5,515 nt of DNA from Paludibacteraceae bacterium (GCA_947445425.1 CANFFA010000189.1:1-5515), one strand, 5' to 3'. Shown: positions 1-5,380, counted from the stretch's first letter. A program made the numbers and translations. Notes: generated by a model from the letters alone, not told the origin.

Positions 1-129
1 ACAAAACAAGCTTCAGCAGTCCACTACAAAGCGATATGAAATTTCGGTATCCTGAAAATCAGAATTTTACGAATATAAGTCAGCCGATTTTAACTTAAAT
101 CATACCCCATTGGGGGATTTTGGGTTGTT
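1..129. other. Left flank outside the inverted repeat, no gene recognised
   Basis: No recognisable gene is visible here. One plus-strand frame is open from base 3 to a TAA at 96-98 (about 31 codons), so it could be the tail of a gene that begins outside the window, but I do not recognise the peptide. A small C4/G4 hairpin (105-108 with 112-115, loop ATT), flanked by AAATC and GATTT and followed by a T-rich stretch, lies just after that stop and could be a weak terminator. Both readings are tentative. Confidence 0.3.
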
Positions 130-149
130 TTAGCTGCAAAATGGGTTAA
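130..149 (+). repeat. Left copy of a 20-bp inverted repeat bracketing the element
   Basis: The sequence TTAGCTGCAAAATGGGTTAA occurs here, and its exact reverse complement occurs at 5409-5428. The match is 20 of 20 and stops abruptly on both sides, because neither the inner nor the outer flanks match. A perfect 20-bp inverted repeat is very unlikely by chance in 5.5 kb. The unit is itself weakly dyad-symmetric at its ends (TTA...TAA), as recombinase core sites often are. It could be a terminal inverted repeat, a site-specific recombination site, or a dispersed host repeat. No flanking target-site duplication is obvious. Confidence 0.8.
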
Positions 150-586
150 TTAGTTGGCAGCATAAAAATGTCGATTTATGTGCATTAGAGAGCAATGAAG
201 CGATGATAGGGGTTTATAAAAAAATGGAAACATACATTTCCAGATTCTCACTTTTGATACAAATAATGAGATGGATTTGTGGAGATAGTGACAAAAAAGA
301 GATAGATCAAATTAGCGTTCTTAATGCAATCGAATTGGTGAATTACTTTTGCAATACGGCAAGACAAGTTCAAGCCATTATACTTAGTACATCTGCTTTA
401 GAGCAATTAAGTAGTATTCAAAAAGCAATATACCAAAACCTTTCAAAAACATTCACTACAGCAGAGGGGCTTTTGGTTTCAAAAACTTATGGAATGCCGG
501 AAAGGACTTTTAAAGATTTTTTAAAACTTAATCTCAATGTGCTTTTTTCAAAAGATAAGCACGGATTATATCGTAAAATTAACTAG
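134..586 (+). pseudogene. C-terminal remnant of a DUF3987 primase/helicase-like protein
   Basis: This frame is open from 134, just after a TAG at 131-133, to the TAG at 584-586. The first ATG (203) lies inside the conserved region, so it is unlikely to be the original start. The peptide resembles, from memory, the C-terminal end of DUF3987 proteins of Bacteroidota mobile elements. It has a WQHKNVDLCALESNEA segment, then a helix with YISRFSLLIQIMRWICG, then a winged-helix-like tail ending in KDKHGLYRKIN. Full-length DUF3987 proteins are several hundred residues longer and carry a P-loop ATPase domain, all of which is absent here. The family is associated with replication or priming of mobile elements and usually sits next to a DUF6371 gene, as it does here. 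Family-like residues begin right after the left inverted repeat, so the truncation point coincides with that repeat. I infer a non-functional remnant; expression of a short 127-residue product from 203 cannot be excluded. Confidence 0.72.
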
Positions 587-587
587 C

Positions 588-655
588 TGCATTTTCCGCA
601 CTTTCTGCATTTTAAATACCTTAATCATAAAAATGCAGAAAGTGCAGAAAATGCA
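588..655. repeat. Large palindrome, 26-bp arms, between the DUF3987 remnant and DUF6371 gene
   Basis: Arm 588-613 pairs with arm 630-655 at 25 of 26 positions; the only mismatch is C597 opposite A646. The loop is 16 bases (614-629). Each arm is built from short repeats: the right arm reads TGCAGAAA, GTGCAGAAAA, TGCA, so it is both palindromic and iteron-like. It begins one base after the DUF3987 stop and ends 18 bases before the DUF6371 ATG. It lacks a following T-run, so a simple intrinsic terminator is not the best explanation. A replication or priming origin (single-strand origin), a protein-binding site or an mRNA processing/stability hairpin are all possible. Confidence 0.8.
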
Positions 656-673
656 ATAAGAATAAAAAGAACC

Positions 674-1714
674 ATGAAATATAGATTTATACTAGAACCA
701 TATAAAGGTTTATCTACAAGACATATATGCCCTCAGTGCGGGTATAATAAAAGTTTTTCTCGCTATGTCGATTTAATGAACGAAATTCAATTCCCATCAT
801 ACGTCGGAAGATGCGATCGTGAAAACAGCTGTTCATACCACTTTAAAGCTAAAGATTATTTTTTACAAAGTTCAGAATTGATGAATATCAATAAAATACC
901 AGTTCCGGGAAAAGTAACGACAAAACAAATAGAAGCCTTGCAACCAAGTTACATTGATCTTCAACTTGCAAATCAAAGTTTTACAAATTACTCAAACAAC
1001 AATCTTTTTCAATTTCTAGCATCAAAGTTTGGCCATTCAAAAACAATGCTGCTGATGGAGCAGTATTTAACAGGAACTCACTCTAAGTGGCCGGGGGCAT
1101 GTGTATTTTGGCAAATCGACTTCAATATGAATATACGCTCAGGAAAGGTCTTGCTCTATAACCTAAAAAATGGCAGAAGAATAAAACAACCATACAATCA
1201 TATTTCGTGGGTGCATACATTGTGCAAATTCGAAAACTTCAATTTGAAACAATGCTTTTTCGGGGAGCACCTTTTAGCTAAGGATAGTATTCGACCTGTG
1301 GCAATTGTTGAGAGTGAGAAAACAGCACTGATATGTTCAAGCACATTTCCTCAATTCATTTGGCTGTCTACAGGTGGAAAAAATGGGTCTTTTCAAAAAG
1401 ATAGCCTTGAAGTTTTGAGAAATCGAAAAGTTATTCTCGTACCAGATTTAGGGGCTACTGAATACTGGAATAAAAAATCTGAAATGATGAAAGAATTGGG
1501 TATACAGGTTGTGGTATTTGATTATTTGGAAAAATTGGCGACAACAAAGCAGCGAGAGGAAGGCTTCGATATTGCGGATTTTATATTGGATACATTGCCA
1601 ATAAAGTTAGATGAAAATCATTCCGGGAATCAAAAAAATAGTTTCGAATTAATATCAGTTGCACTTGATTTGATTTATGAAACACAAATAAAAAAGGAGA
1701 ATGCAATCAATTAG
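674..1714 (+). CDS. DUF6371 protein: zinc ribbon plus Toprim-like domain, mobile-element primase type
   Basis: This 346-residue protein matches the layout of the DUF6371 family found beside DUF3987 genes in Bacteroidota mobile elements. The N-terminus has a likely zinc ribbon with C19-P-Q-C22 and C47/C53 (H56 also nearby), comparable to the CHC2-type finger of DnaG-like primases. The middle (about 110-180) contains a FWQIDFNMNIRSGKVLLYN stretch followed by NGRRIKQP, typical of the family. The C-terminal half looks Toprim-like: a strand ending in VAIVESEKTA with E213 and E215, FIWLSTGGKNG at about 228-238, and VILVPDLGATEYW with D258, then an acidic D299/D302 region. These are plausible metal-binding positions for a priming or topoisomerase-type active site. 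The family role in replication priming is inferred from domain architecture, not from direct evidence here. The usual partner DUF3987 is broken in this window, so this copy may be orphaned. The ATG at 674 gives the family-typical start, close to the zinc finger. No strong ribosome-binding site is visible, which is normal for Bacteroidota. Confidence 0.82.
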   Translation: MKYRFILEPYKGLSTRHICPQCGYNKSFSRYVDLMNEIQFPSYVGRCDRENSCSYHFKAKDYFLQSSELMNINKIPVPGKVTTKQIEALQPSYIDLQLANQSFTNYSNNNLFQFLASKFGHSKTMLLMEQYLTGTHSKWPGACVFWQIDFNMNIRSGKVLLYNLKNGRRIKQPYNHISWVHTLCKFENFNLKQCFFGEHLLAKDSIRPVAIVESEKTALICSSTFPQFIWLSTGGKNGSFQKDSLEVLRNRKVILVPDLGATEYWNKKSEMMKELGIQVVVFDYLEKLATTKQREEGFDIADFILDTLPIKLDENHSGNQKNSFELISVALDLIYETQIKKENAIN

Positions 1715-1758
1715 CCATTGGGATTTTAAGTTCATAAAATACTGTTTAAGATAACTGG

Positions 1759-1795
1759 CAAGTGTATGTATTTGTCATACAAATACATCCACTTG
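1759..1795. repeat. 17-bp-arm palindrome upstream of mobC; candidate oriT or MobC operator
   Basis: Arm 1759-1775 (CAAGTGTATGTATTTGT) pairs with 1779-1795 (ACAAATACATCCACTTG) at 16 of 17 positions around a 3-base centre. It lies 27 bases upstream of the chosen mobC start. In MOBP-type mobilizable elements the origin of transfer commonly lies just upstream of the mob genes and contains an inverted repeat bound by the ribbon-helix-helix accessory protein. Binding there can also repress the operon. Assignment as oriT is an inference from position and symmetry; I could not identify a nick site with confidence. Confidence 0.6.
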
Positions 1796-1822
1796 GTCTC
1801 AAAACAAATAAAAACTACAAAA

Positions 1823-2170
1823 ATGAATTCTTTAAAACAGGGTGGTAGACCCACTAAAAAATTGAGCGAGGTTAAGGGCTACAGAGCCAACTGCAAAATG
1901 TCAACGGAGGATTACTACACCCTCAGAGCGAAGGCAAAAGAAACCGGCGTTTCCATCAGTGAATATATTCGATTAGCAATCTCTGACAGCGTAATTAAGC
2001 AGAGAGTCTCACCGGAATTGTTAGATATAATCCGTAAGCTCTCTGGAATGGCGAATAACCTCAACCAAGTGGCTCGTACCGCAAATACATATGGTTACAC
2101 TGATGCAAGGCAAGATTATTTATTATTAGCGAAAAAAATTGATGATCTTTTAAATCTTATACAACGGTGA
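1823..2170 (+). CDS. mobC: MobC-like relaxosome accessory protein (ribbon-helix-helix)
   Basis: The product is a small basic protein of the MobC/NikA type, which binds oriT DNA and helps the relaxase assemble and open the nick site. Visible family features are an N-terminal GGRPTKK followed by a basic strand (KGYRANCKMSTEDYYTLRAKA), the helix with TGVSISEYIRLAI that follows the strand in ribbon-helix-helix proteins, and the C-terminal LSGMANNLNQVAR motif characteristic of MobC. An in-frame ATG also exists at 1766 (134 residues), but the extra 19 residues would be encoded by the upstream palindrome and do not look like family sequence. I therefore prefer the ATG at 1823, giving 115 residues, the usual family length. 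The stop overlaps the relaxase start (GTGA), implying translational coupling. The product probably binds the palindrome at 1759-1795 and may autoregulate the operon. Confidence 0.88.
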   Translation: MNSLKQGGRPTKKLSEVKGYRANCKMSTEDYYTLRAKAKETGVSISEYIRLAISDSVIKQRVSPELLDIIRKLSGMANNLNQVARTANTYGYTDARQDYLLLAKKIDDLLNLIQR

Positions 2171-3093
2171 TAGCAAACATAACAATGCGTTCCAACTTTA
2201 GCACCATAGTAAAATACATATTTAATGCTAGTAAAGGAACAGAGCTGTTAGCCTCGGAAGGCGTTCGATTAAAAGATTTAGATTCAATCAGCAAAAGCTT
2301 TGAAACGCAAGCAGAAGTAAGACCAATAAGCAAGCCCGTATATCACATTTCGCTTAATTTTAGTCCAAATGATCGGGAGAAGCTCTCTAATTCATTGATC
2401 TCAATTATTGCCAATGAATATTTAAATAGGATGGGACTTGTCGATACGCAATATATTATTGGTAAGCACAATGACAAGGAACACCCGCACATTCATATCA
2501 GTTGCAACCGAATAAACAATCAAGGGAAAACAATCTCCGATAAAAACGATAGATTTCGATCAGAGAGGATCTGCAAAGAGTTGACATTAAAATATGGTTT
2601 ATACTATGCGCAAGGTAAAGAAAATGTTAATGAGTGTCGCCTTAAAGAACCAGACGCCACTAAATACCAAATATACAGTATTTTAAAAACGAAAATTCCA
2701 CGGTGTGAAAATTGGAAGGAGTTAATTGAACAATTAAAATGTGAAGGTGTCGATTTGCAGCTAGTCTATAAAGGCAAAACAAATATTGTCCAGGGAGCCA
2801 TATTTTCAAAAAATGGATTCCAATTTAGCGGATCAAAAGTGGATCGCCAATTTTCATATTCTAAAATAAGCAATCAATTTTTGAATCAGAACAGGAGTCA
2901 AAATGGTGTTACCTACTTTCAGTTGCCGGACAACCCAATAAAGTCAATTGCATTTATGCCTGAAGAGAAGATTGATGATATTCAGTACACATTACCTATA
3001 AACTACAATTCTGGGAGTAAAAACAATGATGACTTAAATTCAAGAAAAAAGAAAAAAAAGAAGAAGAAAATGGATTTTGGCATTGGCATTTAA
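2167..3093 (+). CDS. MOBP-like relaxase of Bacteroidota mobilizable elements
   Basis: This 308-residue protein is a DNA-nicking relaxase that would cleave oriT by a tyrosine transesterification and lead the strand into a recipient using a helper conjugation system. It starts at GTG, overlapping the mobC stop. The resulting N-terminus (MIANITMRSNFSTIVKYI) aligns with the usual start of these relaxases (MIAKIT-like), so the internal ATG at 2185 is less likely. Y17 is the probable catalytic tyrosine. The metal-binding three-histidine motif is seen at 101-110 as HNDKEHPHIH (H101, H106, H108, H110). A conserved segment GAIFSKNGFQFSGSKVDRQFSYSKI follows at about 210-234. The C-terminus ends in a run of eight lysines and MDFGIGI. 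Length is typical for the short relaxases that lack a helicase or primase domain. Its gene lies between mobC and a membrane coiled-coil protein and is probably co-transcribed with both. Confidence 0.9.
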   Translation: MIANITMRSNFSTIVKYIFNASKGTELLASEGVRLKDLDSISKSFETQAEVRPISKPVYHISLNFSPNDREKLSNSLISIIANEYLNRMGLVDTQYIIGKHNDKEHPHIHISCNRINNQGKTISDKNDRFRSERICKELTLKYGLYYAQGKENVNECRLKEPDATKYQIYSILKTKIPRCENWKELIEQLKCEGVDLQLVYKGKTNIVQGAIFSKNGFQFSGSKVDRQFSYSKISNQFLNQNRSQNGVTYFQLPDNPIKSIAFMPEEKIDDIQYTLPINYNSGSKNNDDLNSRKKKKKKKKMDFGIGI

Positions 3094-3102
3094 AAAACAA
3101 TT

Positions 3103-3774
3103 ATGAATACAAACATGATTTTAGAGATATTCGAAGAAATAAAAGTGCTGCTTAAACAGCTGAATACCAAAACAGAACAACATGAGAAAAAAGATAATAC
3201 AGCAGTTGGCGAACTACCATTTGACACTTTTGACTCATCAGATGATAATCCCATTGAAAAGTTAATGGAAATGATTGGGGATGATCATCGAGAATTAAAA
3301 GGTCTGGTTGTGAGCGTTCATAATCAAATGTATAATTTTCAAAATAAAGTATCTTCAAATTTCTCAGAAGTAAATACAAATATTGAAGAAAAAACGCATC
3401 TTTACCATCAGCATACTATCGAAATAAAATCACCCAAGGTTGTCATTACAATTGTTGTCCTTTTTTTAGCCATTGTTGGTGCATTAACTTGTAATATCAT
3501 TCAGTACAAGGAAAATAAAAGGTTGCATAACAACGATTTAAAATATCGCTATATCAAAGTCTATGGTGGTTTAGATCCAGAGAAAATGCACTTTCTCGAA
3601 CAGGTTTTCAATAATGATGCAAATGAAGAAGAGCGTAAAAAACAGACAAATAATGTTATTGAACTAGAAGAAGAGGTCGAAAAACGTGCAAGAGAAATTG
3701 AAGAGGCAATAAGCAAAGAGCAACAAGGTAAGCAGCTAATAAAAGAAGCTGAAAAACTCAGAAATCGAAAGTAA
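3103..3774 (+). CDS. Membrane-anchored coiled-coil protein of the mobilization operon, function unknown
   Basis: I do not recognise a named family. The 223-residue product has a soluble N-terminal part (1-110) with an acidic patch (DTFDSSDDNP at 41-50), one hydrophobic transmembrane segment at about 112-134 (KVVITIVVLFLAIVGAL), and a C-terminal part that from about 172 is a highly charged, heptad-like helix rich in E, K, R and Q. There is no signal peptide; a single internal membrane span with coiled coil fits an anchor or scaffold protein. The gene begins 9 bases after the relaxase stop, so it is almost certainly in the same operon. Proteins of this build are commonly seen next to relaxases in Bacteroidota elements, from memory, and it may tether the relaxosome to the membrane or coupling protein. 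That role is inferred from context only. An alternative start at the ATG at 3115 would remove four residues. Confidence 0.7.
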   Translation: MNTNMILEIFEEIKVLLKQLNTKTEQHEKKDNTAVGELPFDTFDSSDDNPIEKLMEMIGDDHRELKGLVVSVHNQMYNFQNKVSSNFSEVNTNIEEKTHLYHQHTIEIKSPKVVITIVVLFLAIVGALTCNIIQYKENKRLHNNDLKYRYIKVYGGLDPEKMHFLEQVFNNDANEEERKKQTNNVIELEEEVEKRAREIEEAISKEQQGKQLIKEAEKLRNRK

Positions 3775-3805
3775 CCAACCTCAAAAATGAGCCAATCATC
3801 AGTTC

Positions 3806-3848
3806 ATATATCCCGCCTTTGCTGACATAAAGCAAGGGCGGGATATAT
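3806..3848 (+). terminator. Strong hairpin ending the mobilization operon
   Basis: Bases 3806-3823 pair with 3831-3848 over 18 positions with one G-U pair and a 7-base loop (GACATAA); the core is CCCGCC/GGCGGG. The stem is followed by TTTTACGG, a short T-run, 32 bases after the stop of the last mob gene. Position and stem strength fit a transcription terminator, though the T-run is short. The same CCCGCC...GGCGGG core occurs in the hairpin at 4097-4137. Confidence 0.72.
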
Positions 3849-4053
3849 TTTACGGAAATCACAAGAAAGTGTTAAATATAATTCATGTTGCTGTTAGATA
3901 AATTGCAAATAATCAAGGTTATAGCCAAAACAGCCAACGATCTCGCTTAACTCATTGAGGATTTCAACAAGTAACGTATAAGTGTTATACTCGCAATTCA
4001 TGTTTCTCTATTCAGTAAATAAAATTTAAAATGAAAAATAACAGCTCAATATA
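3849..4053. other. Intergenic stretch between mob operon and abi cargo, no intact gene
   Basis: About 400 bases separate the mob operon from the Abi_2 gene. The two hairpins and the promoter within it are listed separately. What remains holds no convincing gene. A 21-codon ATG frame at 3885-3950 continues, if its TAA is ignored, to a second TAA at 3972-3974 (…KTANDLA, then LIEDFNK); it could be a decayed small gene but is within chance. A short dyad GTATAA-gtg-TTATAC lies at 3976-3990 and could be an operator. Confidence 0.4.
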
Positions 4054-4085
4054 TTTGGTTATGAACAAACTTATTTATACTTTTG
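4054..4085 (+). promoter_or_regulatory. Bacteroidota-type promoter for the abiF leader
   Basis: TTTG at 4054-4057, a 20-base spacer, then TACTTTTG at 4078-4085, an exact match to the Bacteroidota consensus TTTG-N19-21-TAnnTTTG. Transcription would start around 4090-4093, about 85 bases before the Abi_2 ATG and only a few bases before the hairpin at 4097. The match is by eye; no start site has been measured. Confidence 0.65.
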
Positions 4086-4096
4086 CACTCAATAGT

Positions 4097-4147
4097 ACCC
4101 GCCATGCTTCTCGTCAGATCAGCACACTTTGGCGGGTTTTCGATTTT
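4097..4147 (+). terminator. Terminator-like hairpin in the abiF leader, possible attenuator or short RNA end
   Basis: ACCCGCCA at 4097-4104 pairs perfectly with TGGCGGGT at 4130-4137, enclosing a 25-base loop, and is followed by TTTTCGATTTTTAT. It has the form of an intrinsic terminator for plus-strand transcription. It begins only a few bases after the expected start from the 4054-4085 promoter, so that promoter would yield either a short RNA of about 55 bases or, by read-through, the Abi_2 mRNA. It could alternatively protect the element from upstream transcription. Confidence 0.6.
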
Positions 4148-4176
4148 TATATGGGTAGTATATAACAGACAACACT

Positions 4177-5079
4177 ATGGAATACAACAAATTACCCATT
4201 AGCATCCCAGAGCAAGTGGAGAAATTGAAACAAAGAGGACTATTATTTGACAATGAATCAAAAGCCGAACACTACCTCTCAAACATCAGCTATTATCGGC
4301 TGCGTGCCTACACTTATCCGTTTCAGGATAATATCAATCCCGATCACCCCTTTATTAAAAAAGTTACATTTGAACAGGTTATTCAGCTCTATGTTTTTGA
4401 CAGACAGCTGCGCTTACTACTTTTCAATGCTATTGAAAAAATTGAGATTGCATTGCGTAATCAAATAATTTATCATTACGCCATGGAACATGGTAGTCAT
4501 TGGCATTTAAAAAAGGAGTTGTACAACAACCCTCAATTCTTTAGAGATCATATAGACTCCTTACAAAAAGAGATTGATAGAAGCAGCGAAGCCTTTATTA
4601 AACACTATAAAAACACTTATACCAATCCACAAGAGCCGCCTTGTTGGATGAGTCTTGAGGTTACAAGTATGGGACTGCTTTCCAAAATATTTTCAAACCT
4701 GAAAAAGGATGAAACGAAACAAAAAGTAGCAAGCTATTTTGGTGTGAAAAATGCAGATTTGCTTGTCAATTGGATGTTTTGTTTTAGTATTCTACGTAAC
4801 ACCTGTGCGCATCATGCACGTGTTTGGAATAGAAGATTACCTGTTATTAGTCTGCCCAAAAAGACGACTTATTCCTACGCAAACAACAAAAACATCTACA
4901 CCAATAAGTTATACTCCTATGTTTGCAATATAGAGTATTTATTAAACATCATAAGTCCAGATCATGGGTTTAAAAATAATTTCCTTCAATTGATTGACGG
5001 TTGTCCTTTACTTCAGGAAAAAGAAATGGGATTTCCAAATAATTGGAAAGATGAAGAATTCTGGAAAAGACAGATCTAA
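4177..5079 (+). CDS. abiF: Abi_2 (AbiF/AbiD) family HEPN ribonuclease, abortive-infection protein
   Basis: This 300-residue protein is a full-length member of the Abi_2 family, which includes lactococcal AbiD and AbiF that stop phage growth at the cost of the host cell. Family hallmarks in order are an N-terminal IPEQVEKLKQRGLLF and YLSNISYYRLRAYTYPFQ region (11-50), VTFEQVIQLYVFDRQLRLLLFNAIEKIEIALRNQI (63-97), PPCWMSLEVTSMGLLSKIFSNL (154-175), and the C-terminal signature FSILRNTCAHHARVWNRRLP (203-222). The last contains R207-N-T-C-A-H212, the Rx4H motif of HEPN RNases, so RNA cleavage is the likely activity. A second RNxxxxH-like string (R94 to H100) lies in the LRNQIIYH segment. There is no signal peptide or membrane span, so it should act in the cytoplasm. 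The gene is preceded by its own promoter and an attenuator-like hairpin, and is followed by a structured RNA that probably controls or guides it. The assignment to AbiF rather than AbiD is by preference, since the RNA neighbour favours AbiF. Confidence 0.9.
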   Translation: MEYNKLPISIPEQVEKLKQRGLLFDNESKAEHYLSNISYYRLRAYTYPFQDNINPDHPFIKKVTFEQVIQLYVFDRQLRLLLFNAIEKIEIALRNQIIYHYAMEHGSHWHLKKELYNNPQFFRDHIDSLQKEIDRSSEAFIKHYKNTYTNPQEPPCWMSLEVTSMGLLSKIFSNLKKDETKQKVASYFGVKNADLLVNWMFCFSILRNTCAHHARVWNRRLPVISLPKKTTYSYANNKNIYTNKLYSYVCNIEYLLNIISPDHGFKNNFLQLIDGCPLLQEKEMGFPNNWKDEEFWKRQI

Positions 5080-5157
5080 ACATAATCAGATGATTGTTTG
5101 CGATTAGCCAGCATAAAAAATAGTTATCAGACAATTCTTAATTCTCAAATTAAACAT

Positions 5158-5165
5158 TATATTTG
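5158..5165 (+). promoter_or_regulatory. Possible -7 promoter element for the structured RNA
   Basis: TATATTTG fits the Bacteroidota -7 consensus TAnnTTTG exactly. The expected -33 TTTG about 20 bases upstream is poor (TTCT at 5135-5138), so the promoter is uncertain. If used, the RNA would start near 5170-5173 and be about 210 bases long. Otherwise the RNA could be processed from the Abi_2 mRNA, since no terminator separates them. Confidence 0.4.
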
Positions 5166-5177
5166 TATCACAATCGT

Positions 5178-5195
5178 CAATTGAAAAATCAATTG
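5178..5195 (+). other. Small hairpin upstream of the RNA core
   Basis: CAATTGA at 5178-5184 pairs with TCAATTG at 5189-5195 around an AAAA loop. It would sit at the 5' end of the RNA if transcription starts near 5172, and could be a 5' stabilising stem or a processing signal. It is AT-rich and short, so it may be incidental. Confidence 0.35.
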
Positions 5196-5232
5196 CATTA
5201 CATCGTATTTCAGCGTAAGCTTTTTATTCTTG

Positions 5233-5380
5233 CTCCTAAAAAACGACCAATTTAATAGAACAAGTCAAGAATAAGTTAGTGAACCTACGTCAAATGGCGT
5301 GGGCTTTAACTTATTTGGACTTGTGGGTGCTTGGTCGTACCTTTAGGAGAACAATATAGTTAGAGCCCCACGCCTTTTTT
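5233..5380 (+). ncRNA. Structured RNA beside abiF, pseudoknotted, abiF-RNA-like
   Basis: Four nested perfect helices stack in series: 5233-5240 with 5342-5349 (8 bp, CTCCTAAA/TTTAGGAG), 5244-5250 with 5331-5337 (7 bp), 5260-5266 with 5318-5324 (7 bp), and 5270-5278 with 5307-5315 (9 bp). The 28-base apical loop contains GGCGTGGG (5296-5303), which pairs perfectly with CCCACGCC (5367-5374) outside the stem, making a pseudoknot. Six T's follow directly (5375-5380), so the pseudoknot doubles as a long-range terminator and fixes the strand as plus. No reading frame of note runs through it. Structured RNAs next to Abi_2 genes are known as the abiF RNA motif; I believe this is one, from position and architecture rather than from an alignment. 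The likely role is as RNA partner or antitoxin of the HEPN protein 153 bases upstream. Confidence 0.8.

Noticed and set aside
48..54. TATCCTG, resembling the MOBP nick consensus YATCCTG
   Set aside because: A match this short is expected about once by chance in the window; it lies outside the inverted repeat, far from the mob operon, and has no adjacent inverted repeat.
588..655. CRISPR-like repeats from the TGCAGAAA units
   Set aside because: The units are only 8-10 bases, have no spacers and form a single palindrome; no CRISPR array is present in the window.
1766..1822. Upstream ATG giving a 134-residue MobC
   Set aside because: The extra residues are encoded within the palindrome and are not family-like; the ATG at 1823 gives the usual length and N-terminus.
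3152..3379. 75-residue open frame on the minus strand
   Set aside because: It lies entirely opposite the membrane coiled-coil gene, has no family resemblance and no promoter; it is a shadow frame.
3885..3974. Small gene interrupted by one stop codon
   Set aside because: Twenty-nine codons with an internal TAA and no recognised homology are within chance for AT-rich DNA.
3976..3990. GTATAA-gtg-TTATAC dyad as an operator
   Set aside because: Six AT-rich base pairs are weak evidence, no regulator gene is in the window, and it lies about 65 bases upstream of the promoter; mentioned only in the intergenic entry.
4247..4933. Two short plus-strand frames (4247-4468 and 4751-4933) inside the Abi_2 gene
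   Set aside because: Both are out-of-frame readings of a well-recognised gene and show no domain features.
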